Source of the DNA: Dechloromonas sp. Dech2017 | GTDB taxonomy: Bacteria > Pseudomonadota > Gammaproteobacteria > Burkholderiales > Rhodocyclaceae | Reading direction: 5' to 3' | Length of the DNA stretch: 64,000 bases | NCBI GenBank assembly: GCA_009469585.1 | Contig: SSXW01000002.1 | Span: 45,001 to 109,000 of the forward strand | Shown here: in pieces, positions 9,046-18,138 of the stretch | How positions within the stretch are numbered: position 1 is the stretch's first letter | Layout: each line of letters opens with the position of its first letter | Translations under genes and position numbers: made by a program | Notes under the pieces: model-generated | Database searches by the model: none | What the model saw: the letters and a program-made list of their open reading frames with translations, nothing else | What the model was told of the DNA's origin: nothing

Positions 9046-9330
9046 ATGAGCGCCCTGGCGCAATACCGGGCCGTTCTCGATCTCTCGCGACAGATGGTCG
9101 AGCTGTCGCAACGCCAGTCGTGGGATGAACTGGCCAGCGTGGAAACCGGGCGCGCCCAACTGCTCGGCCAGATGCCGGCCGATCTCTCCAGCCTGCCGGC
9201 CGGCGAACAGGCAGCCATCGCCGCCACCATCCGCCAGATTCAGGACTGCGACGATAGCGTGCTGGCCTATGTGATGCCCTGGCGCGAACACGCCGGGGCC
9301 CTGCTCTCCCGCCTCCAACCGGGCCGCTAA
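9046..9330 (+). CDS. fliT: FliT-like export chaperone
   Basis: This 94-aa helical protein sits in the fliT position directly after fliS. The N-terminal helix (YRAVLDLSRQMVELSQRQSWDEL) and the middle ExGRAQLLG segment are FliT-like. FliT proteins bind the cap protein FliD. Sequence conservation in this family is low, so the call rests on length, helical pattern and position. Confidence 0.78.
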   Translation: MSALAQYRAVLDLSRQMVELSQRQSWDELASVETGRAQLLGQMPADLSSLPAGEQAAIAATIRQIQDCDDSVLAYVMPWREHAGALLSRLQPGR

Positions 9331-9339
9331 AGGCCGACC

Positions 9340-10467
9340 ATGCTTCCCCCCGACGTCGCCAGCGGCCTGCGCCTGATCCTTCCCGATCAGCAACAACTCA
9401 GCAGCCAGGCCCAAAACCAACCGGTCACCCCGGCCCGCCAGATTGCCGACGTCCTGTCCAACCTGATTCCCGGGCAGCGCATCATGGCCGAGATCCAGGC
9501 CCTGCTGCCCAACGGCAACTACCGGGCGACCGTCGCCCAGCGCGACGTCACGCTGGCCCTGCCGTTCGCGGCCAAGCCCGGCGATTCGCTCGAACTGGAA
9601 GTCACCGAGAACGACGGCAAGCTGACCCTGGCCTTCGTCACCAACCGGACAGCAAGCGCCGACCCCAAGGGCACCGCCCAAGGCTCGGTGGCGACTTCGA
9701 TCAGCACTGCCGGCAAGCTCATCGGCGATCTGGTCGGCGGCCTGCAGGGCGATGGCCGGCGAGCGGCCGTAGCGCTCAACGGCAGCCAGCCGATGGTCAA
9801 CGCCATGCCGGATACCGCGGCCGAACTGGCGCCGGTGCTGAAGCAGGCGCTGACCCAGAGCGGCATGTTCTACGAGGCGCACCAGGCGAAATGGGTGGCC
9901 GGCAAACTGCCGGCGGAAGCCCTGCACCAGGAACCCCAGGGGAAATTCTCGGCAACGCCCGCGCCGGCTGCCGCCCGCGAGGTCACCTCCAGCGCCCGGC
10001 CCGAAGCACCGGCGACGACGGCGGCCCAAGCCGGCAGCACCACCGCGCCACCGCCCGCCGCCCCGGTTCGCGGTGGCGAAGCGAACATCCCGCCGGACCT
10101 GGTGCCGCTGGTTAGGCAGCAGCTCGACGGGCTGGCCAGCAACAATTTCGCCTGGCAGGGCCAGATCTGGCCGGGGCAGCCGATGTGGTGGGAGATCGGC
10201 GAGCATCCGCAAGCGCCGCACCAGCGCGAGGCCAGCGACGGCAAGAGTTGGCTCAGCCGTATCAAACTGACCCTGCCCTCGCTGGGCGGCATCGATGCCC
10301 GGCTCAGCCTGCAACCCGGCGGCAAGGTCAGCCTGGCCATGGTGGCCACCACAGAAGCGGCCGAAGCCCGCCTGCGCCAGGCCAGCGATCGCCTGAACGG
10401 ACAATTATCGGCCGCCGGTCTGGACCTGGTGCAGTTGCAGATAGCTCATGAGCAAGCCGACACCTGA
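9340..10467 (+). CDS. FliK-like hook-length control domain protein
   Basis: This 375-aa protein has a FliK-type C-terminal domain. Residues about 270-370 contain LSRIKLTLPSLGGIDARLSL, PGGKVSLAM, then an amphipathic ending with LNGQLSAAGLDLVQLQI, the pattern of the Flg_hook domain. The N-terminal part (GQRIMAEIQALLPNGNYRATV, then a beta-rich section) and an Ala/Pro-rich linker are not like classical FliK. A second, more typical FliK is encoded at 20077. The 3' end overlaps an FlhB C-domain-like gene by 20 bp. Classical FliK contacts FlhB's C-terminal domain to switch export specificity, so the two products may act as a pair. That is inference. Confidence 0.8.
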   Translation: MLPPDVASGLRLILPDQQQLSSQAQNQPVTPARQIADVLSNLIPGQRIMAEIQALLPNGNYRATVAQRDVTLALPFAAKPGDSLELEVTENDGKLTLAFVTNRTASADPKGTAQGSVATSISTAGKLIGDLVGGLQGDGRRAAVALNGSQPMVNAMPDTAAELAPVLKQALTQSGMFYEAHQAKWVAGKLPAEALHQEPQGKFSATPAPAAAREVTSSARPEAPATTAAQAGSTTAPPPAAPVRGGEANIPPDLVPLVRQQLDGLASNNFAWQGQIWPGQPMWWEIGEHPQAPHQREASDGKSWLSRIKLTLPSLGGIDARLSLQPGGKVSLAMVATTEAAEARLRQASDRLNGQLSAAGLDLVQLQIAHEQADT

Positions 10468-10741
10468 CACCGTCCGCGAAGCCATCGCCCTCGCCTACCT
10501 GCAGACCGATGCCGCGCCCCGGGTCGTCGCCCGCGGCAAGGGCCTGGTCGCCGAGCAGATCATCGCCCGGGCCAAGGAAAACGGCGTCTATGTCCACGAA
10601 TCGCCGGAACTGGTCGCCTTGCTCACCCAGGTCGATATCGACGAGCACATTCCGCCGCAGCTTTACATGGCCATCGCCGAGTTGCTGGCCTGGCTGTACC
10701 GCGTCGAAAACGGCAGTTCACCGACGCTGCCGCCCGGCTGA
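10448..10741 (+). CDS. FlhB C-terminal-domain-like protein
   Basis: This 97-aa soluble protein aligns by eye with the cytoplasmic end of the window's own FlhB: AIALAY, then APRVVARGKGLVAEQI, then PPQLYMAIAELLAWLYRVEN. Key shared positions are the A-P-[KR]-V-V-A-[KR]-G block and the C-terminal AEL/AEV-L-A-W/Y-[LV]-Y helix. It lacks the membrane part and the NPTH/NPSH self-cleavage tetrapeptide, which falls at its extreme N-terminus and is replaced. It may compete with or assist FlhB in export switching, or serve as a docking partner for the FliK-like protein it overlaps. Confidence 0.82.
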   Translation: MSKPTPDTVREAIALAYLQTDAAPRVVARGKGLVAEQIIARAKENGVYVHESPELVALLTQVDIDEHIPPQLYMAIAELLAWLYRVENGSSPTLPPG

Positions 10742-10816
10742 TCGGCGGAACAGGTCGGCGATGAGGGCGCCGTCATGGTTTAACATGCCGGCATCTGCAT
10801 ACTGGCTGGCCTGCCC

Positions 10817-11611
10817 ATGTCTTCGACCGTTGAAAACCCGACCGCCCCAGACTTTGAAATCGATCACCCCGAAGAATTCGGGCGCTATTTCCTCGACAAT
10901 CGGCGCGAAGTCGGCTTTTACCTCGACCTGTTGCAAAAACGCAGCTGCCTGGTCACCGCTTATGTCGACAAGGGCGAGCAGTTCTTCCTGACCGCCATCG
11001 TCGCGGTCGACCCGGAAAATCGGCAAATTTCGATAGATCCGCCGCCAGCGGAAGCCCTTAAAGTGGCCGCGCTGGCCGCCCGCAAACTAACCTTGGTGGC
11101 CAATCTAGACCACGTCAAGATGCAATGGCGGCTGAGCGGCCTGCAGGAAACCACCGGCCTTGAACGGCCAGCACTCTCGGCCGGCATGCCCGACCAGTTG
11201 CTCCGCCTGCAACGCCGCGAATTCTTCCGCCTCGAACCGCCGATCACCCAACCCCTGCACTGCGGCGTGGCCATCGAAAGTGAGCGTGGCGCAGCCAGCA
11301 CGCTGGACCTCAAGGTTTCCGACATCAGCGGCGGCGGGGTCTGCGTCAACGCGCCGACCGAGATGGCCGAGGACTTCCGGCCCAACGCGCTGTTCCGGAA
11401 CTGCCGCCTCGATATTCCCGGCGAAGGCGTGCTGCTGGTCAATCTGCGCGTGCGCAAGGCAGTCGAATTCTCGGCCCTGGACGGCCGACATCATCTGCGT
11501 GTCGGTTGTGAATTTGTCAGTTTGCCGGGCACTCGCCTGGCGATGATCGAGCGCTACATCACGCGCATCGAGCGCGAGCGCAAGGCCCGCGATTCGGGGC
11601 TGGCCGATTAG
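10817..11611 (+). CDS. ycgR: YcgR-type flagellar brake, PilZ c-di-GMP receptor
   Basis: This 264-aa protein has the YcgR layout: an N-terminal YcgR domain (about 15-125) and a C-terminal PilZ domain. The c-di-GMP binding residues are visible: R134-x-x-x-R138 in the QRREFFRLE segment and D169-x-S-x-x-G174 in SDISGGG. On binding c-di-GMP, such proteins contact the motor or stator and slow rotation. With the diguanylate cyclase at 3172 it makes a plausible local circuit. The stop codon overlaps the stop of convergent fliE, with no terminator between them. Confidence 0.93.
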   Translation: MSSTVENPTAPDFEIDHPEEFGRYFLDNRREVGFYLDLLQKRSCLVTAYVDKGEQFFLTAIVAVDPENRQISIDPPPAEALKVAALAARKLTLVANLDHVKMQWRLSGLQETTGLERPALSAGMPDQLLRLQRREFFRLEPPITQPLHCGVAIESERGAASTLDLKVSDISGGGVCVNAPTEMAEDFRPNALFRNCRLDIPGEGVLLVNLRVRKAVEFSALDGRHHLRVGCEFVSLPGTRLAMIERYITRIERERKARDSGLAD

Positions 11612-11931
11612 ACCTGCATGTTCATCACGTCCTGGTAGGCCGTGACCAGTTTGTTGCGGACCTGGACCATTTCCTGGAAGGAAACGCTGGCCGTTTGCAG
11701 GGCGATCATCACTTCGTGAAGATTCTGGCTGGTGTCGCCGGCGGCAAGTTTTTCCGCCATCTGGTTGGCCTGCATCTGGGTCTGGTTCACCTTGTCGATC
11801 GAACCTTGCAGGATCTGGCCGAAATCGGCCCCGCCGGCGGCCGGCGGCGCTGCTTCCGCCGGCTTGCCGGAAGCTTGCGCGGCGGTCGTCCGCAGCGCGC
11901 TCAACATTTGCTCGATTCCCAGTGCATCCAT
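11608..11931 (-). CDS. fliE: flagellar hook-basal body protein FliE
   Basis: This 107-aa protein is the adaptor between the MS ring and the proximal rod. The C-terminal half carries the FliE signature (LHEVMIALQTASVSFQEMVQVRNKLVTAYQDVMNM pattern, with key residues around H-E-V-M and V-R-N-K-L-V-x-A-Y). The ATG at 11931 is preceded at six bases by AAGGAG; a TTG two codons upstream is less likely. It stands alone between ycgR and fleR under its own predicted sigma54 promoter. Usually fliE heads the fliF operon, but here it is separated by fleSR. Confidence 0.95.
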   Translation of the reverse strand: MDALGIEQMLSALRTTAAQASGKPAEAAPPAAGGADFGQILQGSIDKVNQTQMQANQMAEKLAAGDTSQNLHEVMIALQTASVSFQEMVQVRNKLVTAYQDVMNMQV

Positions 11932-11960
11932 GATCAACTCCTTGTTCCCGGGTAAATCAC

Positions 11961-11976
11961 AGCAATTTCCAGGCCA
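11961..11976 (-). promoter_or_regulatory. sigma54 promoter of fliE
   Basis: Minus strand TGGCCTGGAAATTGCT against consensus TGGCAC-N5-TTGCW: the -24 GG and -12 GC are present with exactly 10 bp between them. Start near 11950, about 20 nt before the fliE ATG. The site lies just after the fleR stop codon. Confidence 0.75.
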
Positions 11977-11979
11977 GAC

Positions 11980-13344
11980 TCAGTCCTGAAAATGCCCCTC
12001 GTCCCGGTACTGCTGCAACTTGTAACGCAAGGTGCGCTCGGAAATCCCCAGGCGCTCGATGGCCTTCTTGCGGGAACCGCCAACCTCGGCCAGGGTGCGC
12101 AGGATGTGGTCGCGCTCCAAGTCCTTCATATTATCGACCTTTTTTTCCGGCTCGGTAAGTGTCGCCGCGGCATGGGTCGGCGCCGCCGGTACCGCGGGCG
12201 TTGCGGCGAGCGGCGATGGTGCCAGGTTGAGCACCTCCGGCCCGATGGTCTGGCCGCTGGCCATGATCAGGGCGCGCTGGATGACGTTTTCCAGTTCCCG
12301 CACATTGCCCGGCCAGTCGTAGGCGGTCAGCGCCGCCTCGGCCGCCGGCGACAGGGCGACGCCGGGGCGGCCGAAACGCCCGCCGTGGTCGACCAGAAAA
12401 TGCCGGGCGATGGCCACGATGTCCTCGCGACGCTGGCGCAGGGCGGGGATGGCCACCGGAAAGACGTTCAGCCGATAGAACAGATCCTCGCGGAAAACGC
12501 CCCGGGCGACCGCCTCGGCCATGTCGCGATTGGAGGTGGCAACGATGCGGATGTTGAGCGGCACCGGCTTCTTGCCGCCCACCCGCTCGACTTCCCTTTC
12601 CTGCAGCACGCGCAGCAACTTGGCCTGCAGCGCCATCGGCATCTCGGTCACCTCGTCAAGCAGCAGGGTGCCGTCCTGGGCCTGCTCGAACTTGCCGGCC
12701 TGGGCCTGCTGGGCACCGGTGAAGGCGCCTTTTTCGTAGCCGAACAGCGTGGCTTCGAGCAGGCTTTCCGGAATGGCAGCGCAGTTGATGGCGACGAAAG
12801 GGCCGTCCCGCCGCGCCGACTGGCGATGGATGAAGCGCGCCACGACCTCCTTGCCGACGCCGGATTCGCCGGTCAACAGCACGGTGGCGTCGGTTTGCGC
12901 GACGCGCTGGGCGATGGCGAACAGGTCGCGGCTGACCGGGTCGATCGCCACCACGCCCGCCCCGTCATCGCTGGCCGGCAGCTCGTATTTGTTGATGTGG
13001 GCGAGCAAGGCTTTCGGCTCGAAGGGCTTGAGCAGGAAATCGCAGGCTCCCGAGCGCATGGCGTCCACCGCCTTGTCCACCTCGGCGTAGGCGGTCATCA
13101 GCACCACCGGCAGGTGCGGCAGGCGGGCGCGGATTTCCTTGAGCAGCGCGATGCCGTCCATCGGCATCATCCGCACGTCGCTAACGACGATCGAAAAAGC
13201 CTGCTCGGCCAGCACCTTGAGCGCCGCCTCGCCGCCGTCGACGGCGACATGGGCCCGCCCGGCCAGTTCCAGCGTATCGCCTATCGCTTCACGCAGACTG
13301 GGATCGTCCTCGACGACGAGTATCGGCAAACAGTGTTCAGACAT
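11980..13344 (-). CDS. fleR: sigma54-dependent response regulator, FleR/FlrC type
   Basis: This 454-aa protein is a three-domain activator. Residues 1-120 form the receiver (E12, D13, D14, phospho-acceptor D56, then the K of LLKPFEP). Residues about 135-370 form the AAA+ domain with Walker A GESGVGKE (about 158-165) and the GAFTGA sigma54-contact loop (about 210-215). The C-terminal Fis-type helix-turn-helix follows, ending GISERTLRYKLQQY. It activates sigma54 promoters of the hook-basal-body genes when phosphorylated by FleS, whose gene overlaps its start by 8 bp. Good sigma54 sites nearby (fliE, fliK, flgB) fit this role. Confidence 0.93.
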   Translation of the reverse strand: MSEHCLPILVVEDDPSLREAIGDTLELAGRAHVAVDGGEAALKVLAEQAFSIVVSDVRMMPMDGIALLKEIRARLPHLPVVLMTAYAEVDKAVDAMRSGACDFLLKPFEPKALLAHINKYELPASDDGAGVVAIDPVSRDLFAIAQRVAQTDATVLLTGESGVGKEVVARFIHRQSARRDGPFVAINCAAIPESLLEATLFGYEKGAFTGAQQAQAGKFEQAQDGTLLLDEVTEMPMALQAKLLRVLQEREVERVGGKKPVPLNIRIVATSNRDMAEAVARGVFREDLFYRLNVFPVAIPALRQRREDIVAIARHFLVDHGGRFGRPGVALSPAAEAALTAYDWPGNVRELENVIQRALIMASGQTIGPEVLNLAPSPLAATPAVPAAPTHAAATLTEPEKKVDNMKDLERDHILRTLAEVGGSRKKAIERLGISERTLRYKLQQYRDEGHFQD

Positions 13345-14533
13345 GGTCAGCCATTCCGCTTTCCGGCTGCCCGACGGGCAGCATCATGACGAACTCGGCG
13401 CCCTCGCCGGGTTCGGAAAATAGTTCGATGGTCCCGCCGTGGGCCCGCGCCACGCCGAGGGCGATGGCCAGACCGAGCCCGGTACCCTGACCCTTGGTGG
13501 TGAAAAACGGCTCAAAAATGCGTGCCTTGGTTTCCCGCGTCACGCCCGGCCCGCTGTCGCGCACGCCGATGGCCAGCAGGTCGCCGCGCACATTGCCGGA
13601 CAGGCAAATTTTGCCGCCGGCCGGCGTCGCCTGCATGGCATTCTCGAGCAGGTTGATCAGCCCGCCGAGCAGGGCCTTGCGGCTGCCGACCAGGCGGGCG
13701 CCAGCCCCTTCGTCGATCACCGAAAACTCCAGGCCGTTTTGGCGCATCAGGGGCTCCACCGTCTGCGCCGCCTCGGCCAGCAGGTCGCCGGCCTCGATGA
13801 CGTCGCGGCCGATGCTTTCGCCGCGGGCGAAGAGCAGGACATCCTGGATCAGCCGCTCGAGGCGGCGCAGCTGGCCGGCCGCCTTATCGGAAAAACGCGC
13901 CCGCGCCTCGTCCGAGACCCCGGCCTGACCAAGATTGGCGGTGTACAGCAGCGCCGCCGCCAGGGGCGTACGCAACTGATGGGCCAGCGAGGCGGCCATC
14001 TCGCCCATCGCCGCCAGGCGCTGATTGCGTTCGAGTTCGGTTTGCATGCGGTGGGCGGCCGTCACATCGTGCACCAGCAGGATCTTGCCGCCAGCCGAGG
14101 GCAGCGCGCTTTCGGCGATGGAAACCCGCTTGTCGCCGAGCGTCCATTCGCCGACGGTCAGCGTCGGCTCCAGATGCGCCCGGGCGACATCGCCCCAGTG
14201 GCGACCGACGATTTCGTTTTCGAAAATTTCGTGCGCCGCCGGGTTGACCGCAGCGACCTCGGCCGCCGCATCGAGCAGCACGACGCCGGCCGGCAAGGCA
14301 TCGAGCAGGGATGACAAACGTTCGGACAGCGCCTCCTTTTCCTGGAACTGCCGGCGCAGCTTGCCGTTGGCGACGGCCAACTCTTCAGTCAGCGACGCCA
14401 CCCGCCCTTGCAGCGCCTCGTAGGCCAGGGTCAGTTCGGCGGAAACCTGATTGAACATGGCGAAGGCGCGCTGCAACTCGGCTGCCTTGGCCTCGGAATC
14501 GGATGGTGGTGGGGGCGCCGGGACGGCTGACAT
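13337..14533 (-). CDS. fleS: sensor histidine kinase, FleS/FlrB type
   Basis: This 398-aa protein is the partner kinase of FleR. It is soluble, with an N-terminal coiled coil (about 15-75), a PAS domain (about 75-165, LLDALPAGVVLLDAAAEV), a dimerisation/H-box with phospho-acceptor H185 in LAHQLRTP, and a HATPase domain with N-box LINLLENAMQA, DSGPGV and GTGLGLAIA. The start at 14533 is chosen from family length. The open frame extends upstream as far as 14890, but that part is antisense to fliF and unlikely to be translated. FleS homologues sense the assembly state of the MS ring and export gate. Confidence 0.92.
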   Translation of the reverse strand: MSAVPAPPPPSDSEAKAAELQRAFAMFNQVSAELTLAYEALQGRVASLTEELAVANGKLRRQFQEKEALSERLSSLLDALPAGVVLLDAAAEVAAVNPAAHEIFENEIVGRHWGDVARAHLEPTLTVGEWTLGDKRVSIAESALPSAGGKILLVHDVTAAHRMQTELERNQRLAAMGEMAASLAHQLRTPLAAALLYTANLGQAGVSDEARARFSDKAAGQLRRLERLIQDVLLFARGESIGRDVIEAGDLLAEAAQTVEPLMRQNGLEFSVIDEGAGARLVGSRKALLGGLINLLENAMQATPAGGKICLSGNVRGDLLAIGVRDSGPGVTRETKARIFEPFFTTKGQGTGLGLAIALGVARAHGGTIELFSEPGEGAEFVMMLPVGQPESGMADHV

Positions 14534-14590
14534 CGAAAAAAGATAGGGCGAATTCACTGCCGGTAATAGTAGAATATTTCTAGGAAAATT

Positions 14591-14606
14591 TGGCTTCTCA
14601 ATTGAT
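14591..14606 (+). promoter_or_regulatory. weak sigma54-like site upstream of fliF
   Basis: TGGCTTCTCAATTGAT has the TGGC and TTG parts of the sigma54 consensus with the right spacing, but GA in place of the invariant -12 GC. It lies 37 bp before fliF in the 109-bp divergent spacer (14534-14642). Kept only because fliF needs a promoter here and its class usually uses sigma54. Confidence 0.3.
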
Positions 14607-14642
14607 TCTTCTTCTGTTTCACCGAAATTTGACACGCAATTA

Positions 14643-16418
14643 ATGGCAGCGACCACCGAGACGACAGCTGAAACCCCTCCGGTCGAAAATCCGGTGGCTC
14701 GGTTGCGCGACGCCTTCAACCGGCTCGGCAGCCAGCAGAAACTCGGTTTCATGGTGGCTATCGCGGCGCTCATCGCCATTGTCGTCGGCACCATCCTGTG
14801 GAGCCAGCAACCGGACTGGAAGGTTCTCTTTTCCAACCTCAACGAGAAGGATGGCGGCGCCATCGTCACCATTCTCGAACAGCAGAACATTCCCCATCGC
14901 TACAGCGACGGCGGGGCGCTGATGATCCCCGCCAACCGCGTGCACGAGGTTCGCCTCAAGCTCGCCTCGCAGGGCCTGCCGCGCGGGGGCATGGTCGGCT
15001 TCGAGCTGATGGAAAACCAGAAATTCGGTATCAGCCAGTTCGCCGAACAGGTCAATTACCAGCGCGGCCTGGAGGGCGAACTGGCACGGACCATCCAGTC
15101 GATCGGCGCGGTCCAGTCGGCGCGCGTCCACCTGGCCATCCCCAAGCCCTCGGTTTTCGTCCGCGAGGCCCAGAAGCCGACCGCCTCGGTCATGCTCAAC
15201 CTTTACCCCGGCCGCACCCTCGATGGCGCCCAGGTCGCCGGCATCACCCACCTGATTTCGTCGAGCGTGCCGCAATTGCCGGCCACCAACGTCACCCTCA
15301 TCGACCAGAGCGGCGCCCTGCTCTCGCAACTGAAGAGCAAGATGACGGAAGCCGGGCTCGACCCGACCCAGCTCAAGTACGTGCAGGAAATCGAAAGCGG
15401 CATCATCAAGCGCATCGACGACATCCTCAAGCCGATGCTGGGCAGCGACAACTTCAAGGTGCAGGTAGCGGCCGACATCGATTTCTCGCAGAGCGAACAG
15501 ACGGCCGAAACCTTCCGCCCGAACAGCACGCCGGAAACGACAGCCATCCGCAGCCAGCAGAACAACGAGACAGCCAGCGTCAACCAGGCGGCCGGCGGCG
15601 TCCCCGGCGCCCTGACCAACCAGCCGCCGGTACCGGCCACGGCACCGCTCACCCAGCCACCGACCGGCGGTTCCGGCGGTCAACCGGGAAAACCGGGCGA
15701 AATTCAAGGAAAGATCGACGTCGGCGGCATCACCGCGCCGCTCAATGCCGCCGGCCAGCCGATCAGCACCAGCAAGAACGAGACGATCAATTACGAAATC
15801 GACAAGACCATCCGCCATACCAAGCAGGGCATGGGCAATATCCGGCGCCTGTCGGCCGCCGTGGTGGTCAATCACCGCAAGGAAGTCGACAAGAACGGCA
15901 AGCCGGTCAGCAAGCCGATCCCCGACGCCGAAATGAAGCAGATCAACGACCTGGTGCGCGAGGCCATGGGCTTCACCAAGGAGCGCGGCGACACCATCTC
16001 CGTGGCCAACGCCCCGTTCACCACGGTCGACCGGGCCGAGGATGAAATGCCGCTGTGGAAGGACCCGGAGAACATCTCCTACGCGCGCGAACTATTGAAA
16101 TACCTGCTGATCGCCGCCGTCGTCGCCTTCCTCTATTTCAAGATCATCCAGCCTTCGCTGAAAACCATGTTCCCGCCGCCCAAGGATGCCGCGCATCCGG
16201 CCGGTCAGGGCGAGGCCGGCGCCATGGCCGGGGCGGGCAGCGCAGCCGGTGGCGGCAGCGATGCCGGGGAAGAAGGCGAGGAAGGTGAAGAGGGCGCGAC
16301 CAAGGTCCATATCGACCACTACGCCGTCAAGGTTCAGAAGGCGCGCGACCTGGCCAGCCAGGATCCGAAGACGGTAGCCAACATCATCAACGACTGGATG
16401 GGCGTCAATGGCAACTAG
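14643..16418 (+). CDS. fliF: flagellar MS-ring protein FliF
   Basis: This 591-aa protein matches FliF length. The first membrane segment is at about residues 38-58 (GFMVAIAALIAIVVGTILW). Ring-building motifs follow (NYQRGLEGELARTIQSI, then VHLAIPKPSVFVREAQKPTASV). The second membrane segment is at about 485-505 (LLKYLLIAAVVAFLYF). The cytoplasmic C-terminal tail ends VANIINDWMGVNGN, the FliG-binding helix. An acidic/Gly-rich insert precedes the tail. There is no evident ribosome site before ATG. It overlaps fliG by 11 bp. Confidence 0.97.
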   Translation: MAATTETTAETPPVENPVARLRDAFNRLGSQQKLGFMVAIAALIAIVVGTILWSQQPDWKVLFSNLNEKDGGAIVTILEQQNIPHRYSDGGALMIPANRVHEVRLKLASQGLPRGGMVGFELMENQKFGISQFAEQVNYQRGLEGELARTIQSIGAVQSARVHLAIPKPSVFVREAQKPTASVMLNLYPGRTLDGAQVAGITHLISSSVPQLPATNVTLIDQSGALLSQLKSKMTEAGLDPTQLKYVQEIESGIIKRIDDILKPMLGSDNFKVQVAADIDFSQSEQTAETFRPNSTPETTAIRSQQNNETASVNQAAGGVPGALTNQPPVPATAPLTQPPTGGSGGQPGKPGEIQGKIDVGGITAPLNAAGQPISTSKNETINYEIDKTIRHTKQGMGNIRRLSAAVVVNHRKEVDKNGKPVSKPIPDAEMKQINDLVREAMGFTKERGDTISVANAPFTTVDRAEDEMPLWKDPENISYARELLKYLLIAAVVAFLYFKIIQPSLKTMFPPPKDAAHPAGQGEAGAMAGAGSAAGGGSDAGEEGEEGEEGATKVHIDHYAVKVQKARDLASQDPKTVANIINDWMGVNGN

Positions 16419-17412
16419 CCCGGATGAAGGCCTCGAGAAGAGCGCCACCCTGTTGATCGCCCTCGGTGAAGACCACGCCGCCGAGGTTCTCAAACAGCTC
16501 GGCCCGCGCGAGGTGCAAAAGCTCGGCCACGCCATGGCATCGCTGAAAACCGTGCCGCGCAGCAAGGTCGAGGCCGTTCTCGACGAATTTCACAAAACGG
16601 CCGAAGAACATTCTTCGGTCCACGTCGACACCGACAACTACATCCGCTCGGTGCTGACCAAGGCGCTCGGCGACGACAAGGCCTCGAACCTGATTTCCCG
16701 CATCCTGCAAAGCGGCGAAACCTCGGGCATCGAGGGACTCAAGTGGATGGACCCGGTCACCGCCGCCGACCTGATCAAGAACGAACACCCGCAGATCATC
16801 GCCACCATCCTGGTGCACCTCGAACACGATCACGCCAGCGAAATCCTCAATCACTTCACCGAGCGCCTGCGTAACGACGTCGTCCTGCGCATCGCCACGC
16901 TGGAGGGCATCCAGCCAGCTGCCCTGCGCGAACTCAACGAGGCGATGGGACGCATCCTGTCCGGTTCCTCCAGCGTCAAGCGGACGGCCATGGGCGGCGT
17001 GCGCACGGTTGCCGAAATCCTCAATTTCATCGGCACGGCCAACGAAACCTCGGTGGTCGACGCCATCCGCGAATACGACCCCGATCTCGCCCAGAAGATT
17101 CTCGACGAGATGTTCGTCTTCGAGAACATGCTGGACATCGACGACCGCTCCATCCAGCTGATTCTTCGCGAAATCCAGTCCGACTCGCTTATTCTCGCCC
17201 TCAAGGGCGCCTCGCCGGAACTGCGCGAAAAGATCTTCAAGAACATGTCGCAGCGTGCCGCCGAAATGCTGCGCGAAGACCTCGAGTCGAAAGGCCCGGT
17301 CCGCCTCTCCGAGGTCGAGGCCGAGCAGAAGGAAATCCTCAAGGTCGTCCGCCGCCTCGCCGACGAAGGGCAGATCGTGCTCGGCGGCGCCGGCGGCGAG
17401 CAGATGCTGTAA
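16408..17412 (+). CDS. fliG: flagellar motor switch protein FliG
   Basis: This 334-aa protein is the C-ring component that contacts FliF, FliM and the stator. The middle-domain EHPQ motif (KNEHPQIIATIL) and the C-terminal torque helix region (MFVFENMLDIDDRSIQLILREI) with charged R and D/E residues are present, with the usual length. It starts inside the end of fliF, suggesting translational coupling. Confidence 0.97.
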   Translation: MATSPDEGLEKSATLLIALGEDHAAEVLKQLGPREVQKLGHAMASLKTVPRSKVEAVLDEFHKTAEEHSSVHVDTDNYIRSVLTKALGDDKASNLISRILQSGETSGIEGLKWMDPVTAADLIKNEHPQIIATILVHLEHDHASEILNHFTERLRNDVVLRIATLEGIQPAALRELNEAMGRILSGSSSVKRTAMGGVRTVAEILNFIGTANETSVVDAIREYDPDLAQKILDEMFVFENMLDIDDRSIQLILREIQSDSLILALKGASPELREKIFKNMSQRAAEMLREDLESKGPVRLSEVEAEQKEILKVVRRLADEGQIVLGGAGGEQML

Positions 17413-17427
17413 GGTCACGTAGTCCGT

Positions 17428-18138
17428 ATGATCATCCCCAAGGAAAACGTCGCCGGCTTCCTGCGCTGGAAAGCCGATTCCTTCGACAAACCGACAGCCA
17501 AGGCTTCGGCCACCGAGCCGGAAACCACCGCCACCGCCGTTTCCCATGAGCCGCCCCCCGACACCCAGCAGGAAGCGGTTGTCGAGATGCCCTTCCCGAC
17601 CGCCGACGAACTCAGCCGGATCAACGAAGAGGCCCGCGCCGAGGGCTACCGGGTCGGTTACGAGGAAGGTCGGGCCCAGGGTGAGGACGAATTGGCGAGA
17701 CAAACCAGCGAGCGCATCGATCAGTTGAGCACCCTGGTCGGCAACCTGCACGTGTCGCTCGCCCATCTCGATCAGGAAATTGGCGACCAGTTGCTCGACC
17801 TGGCACTCGAAGTGGCCACGCAAGTGCTGCGCGGCAGTCTTTCCGTCGACCGCGAGCAACTGCTGCCAACCATCCGGGAGGCATTGAACGAACTCCCGTT
17901 CCACCACGGCAACATTTCGCTGCACCTCAATCCGGACGATGCCGAAGCCCTGCGCGACACCCTCAAGGATCAACTGGCCCACACCAACGCGCACATTGTT
18001 TCCGACAACACCGTTACCAGCGGCGGGTGCTACATCAAGGCCGGCAACAGTGAGATCGACGCCACCATGGAGACTCGCTGGCGGCGGGTGCTCGAAGCGA
18101 TTGGCGTGAAGGCCGGCGAATGGACGAAAACAGCCTAG
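17428..18138 (+). CDS. fliH: flagellar export regulator FliH
   Basis: This 236-aa protein has the FliH pattern: a variable N-terminus, a GxxxG-type helical segment (about 75-100, [19 protein letters not shown]), then the conserved C-terminal half ([24 protein letters not shown], then [21 protein letters not shown]). FliH dimers bind and restrain the ATPase FliI and tether it to FliN. The gene overlaps fliI by 19 bp. Confidence 0.95.
   Translation: MIIPKENVAGFLRWKADSFDKPTAKASATEPETTATAVSHEPPPDTQQEAVVEMPFPTADELSRINEEARAEGYRVGYEEGRAQGEDELARQTSERIDQLSTLVGNLHVSLAHLDQEIGDQLLDLALEVATQVLRGSLSVDREQLLPTIREALNELPFHHGNISLHLNPDDAEALRDTLKDQLAHTNAHIVSDNTVTSGGCYIKAGNSEIDATMETRWRRVLEAIGVKAGEWTKTA

Noticed and set aside
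14534..14890. Upstream extension of fleS by 119 codons
   Set aside because: It is antisense to fliF and its promoter, has a non-family sequence, and gives an overlong N-terminus.
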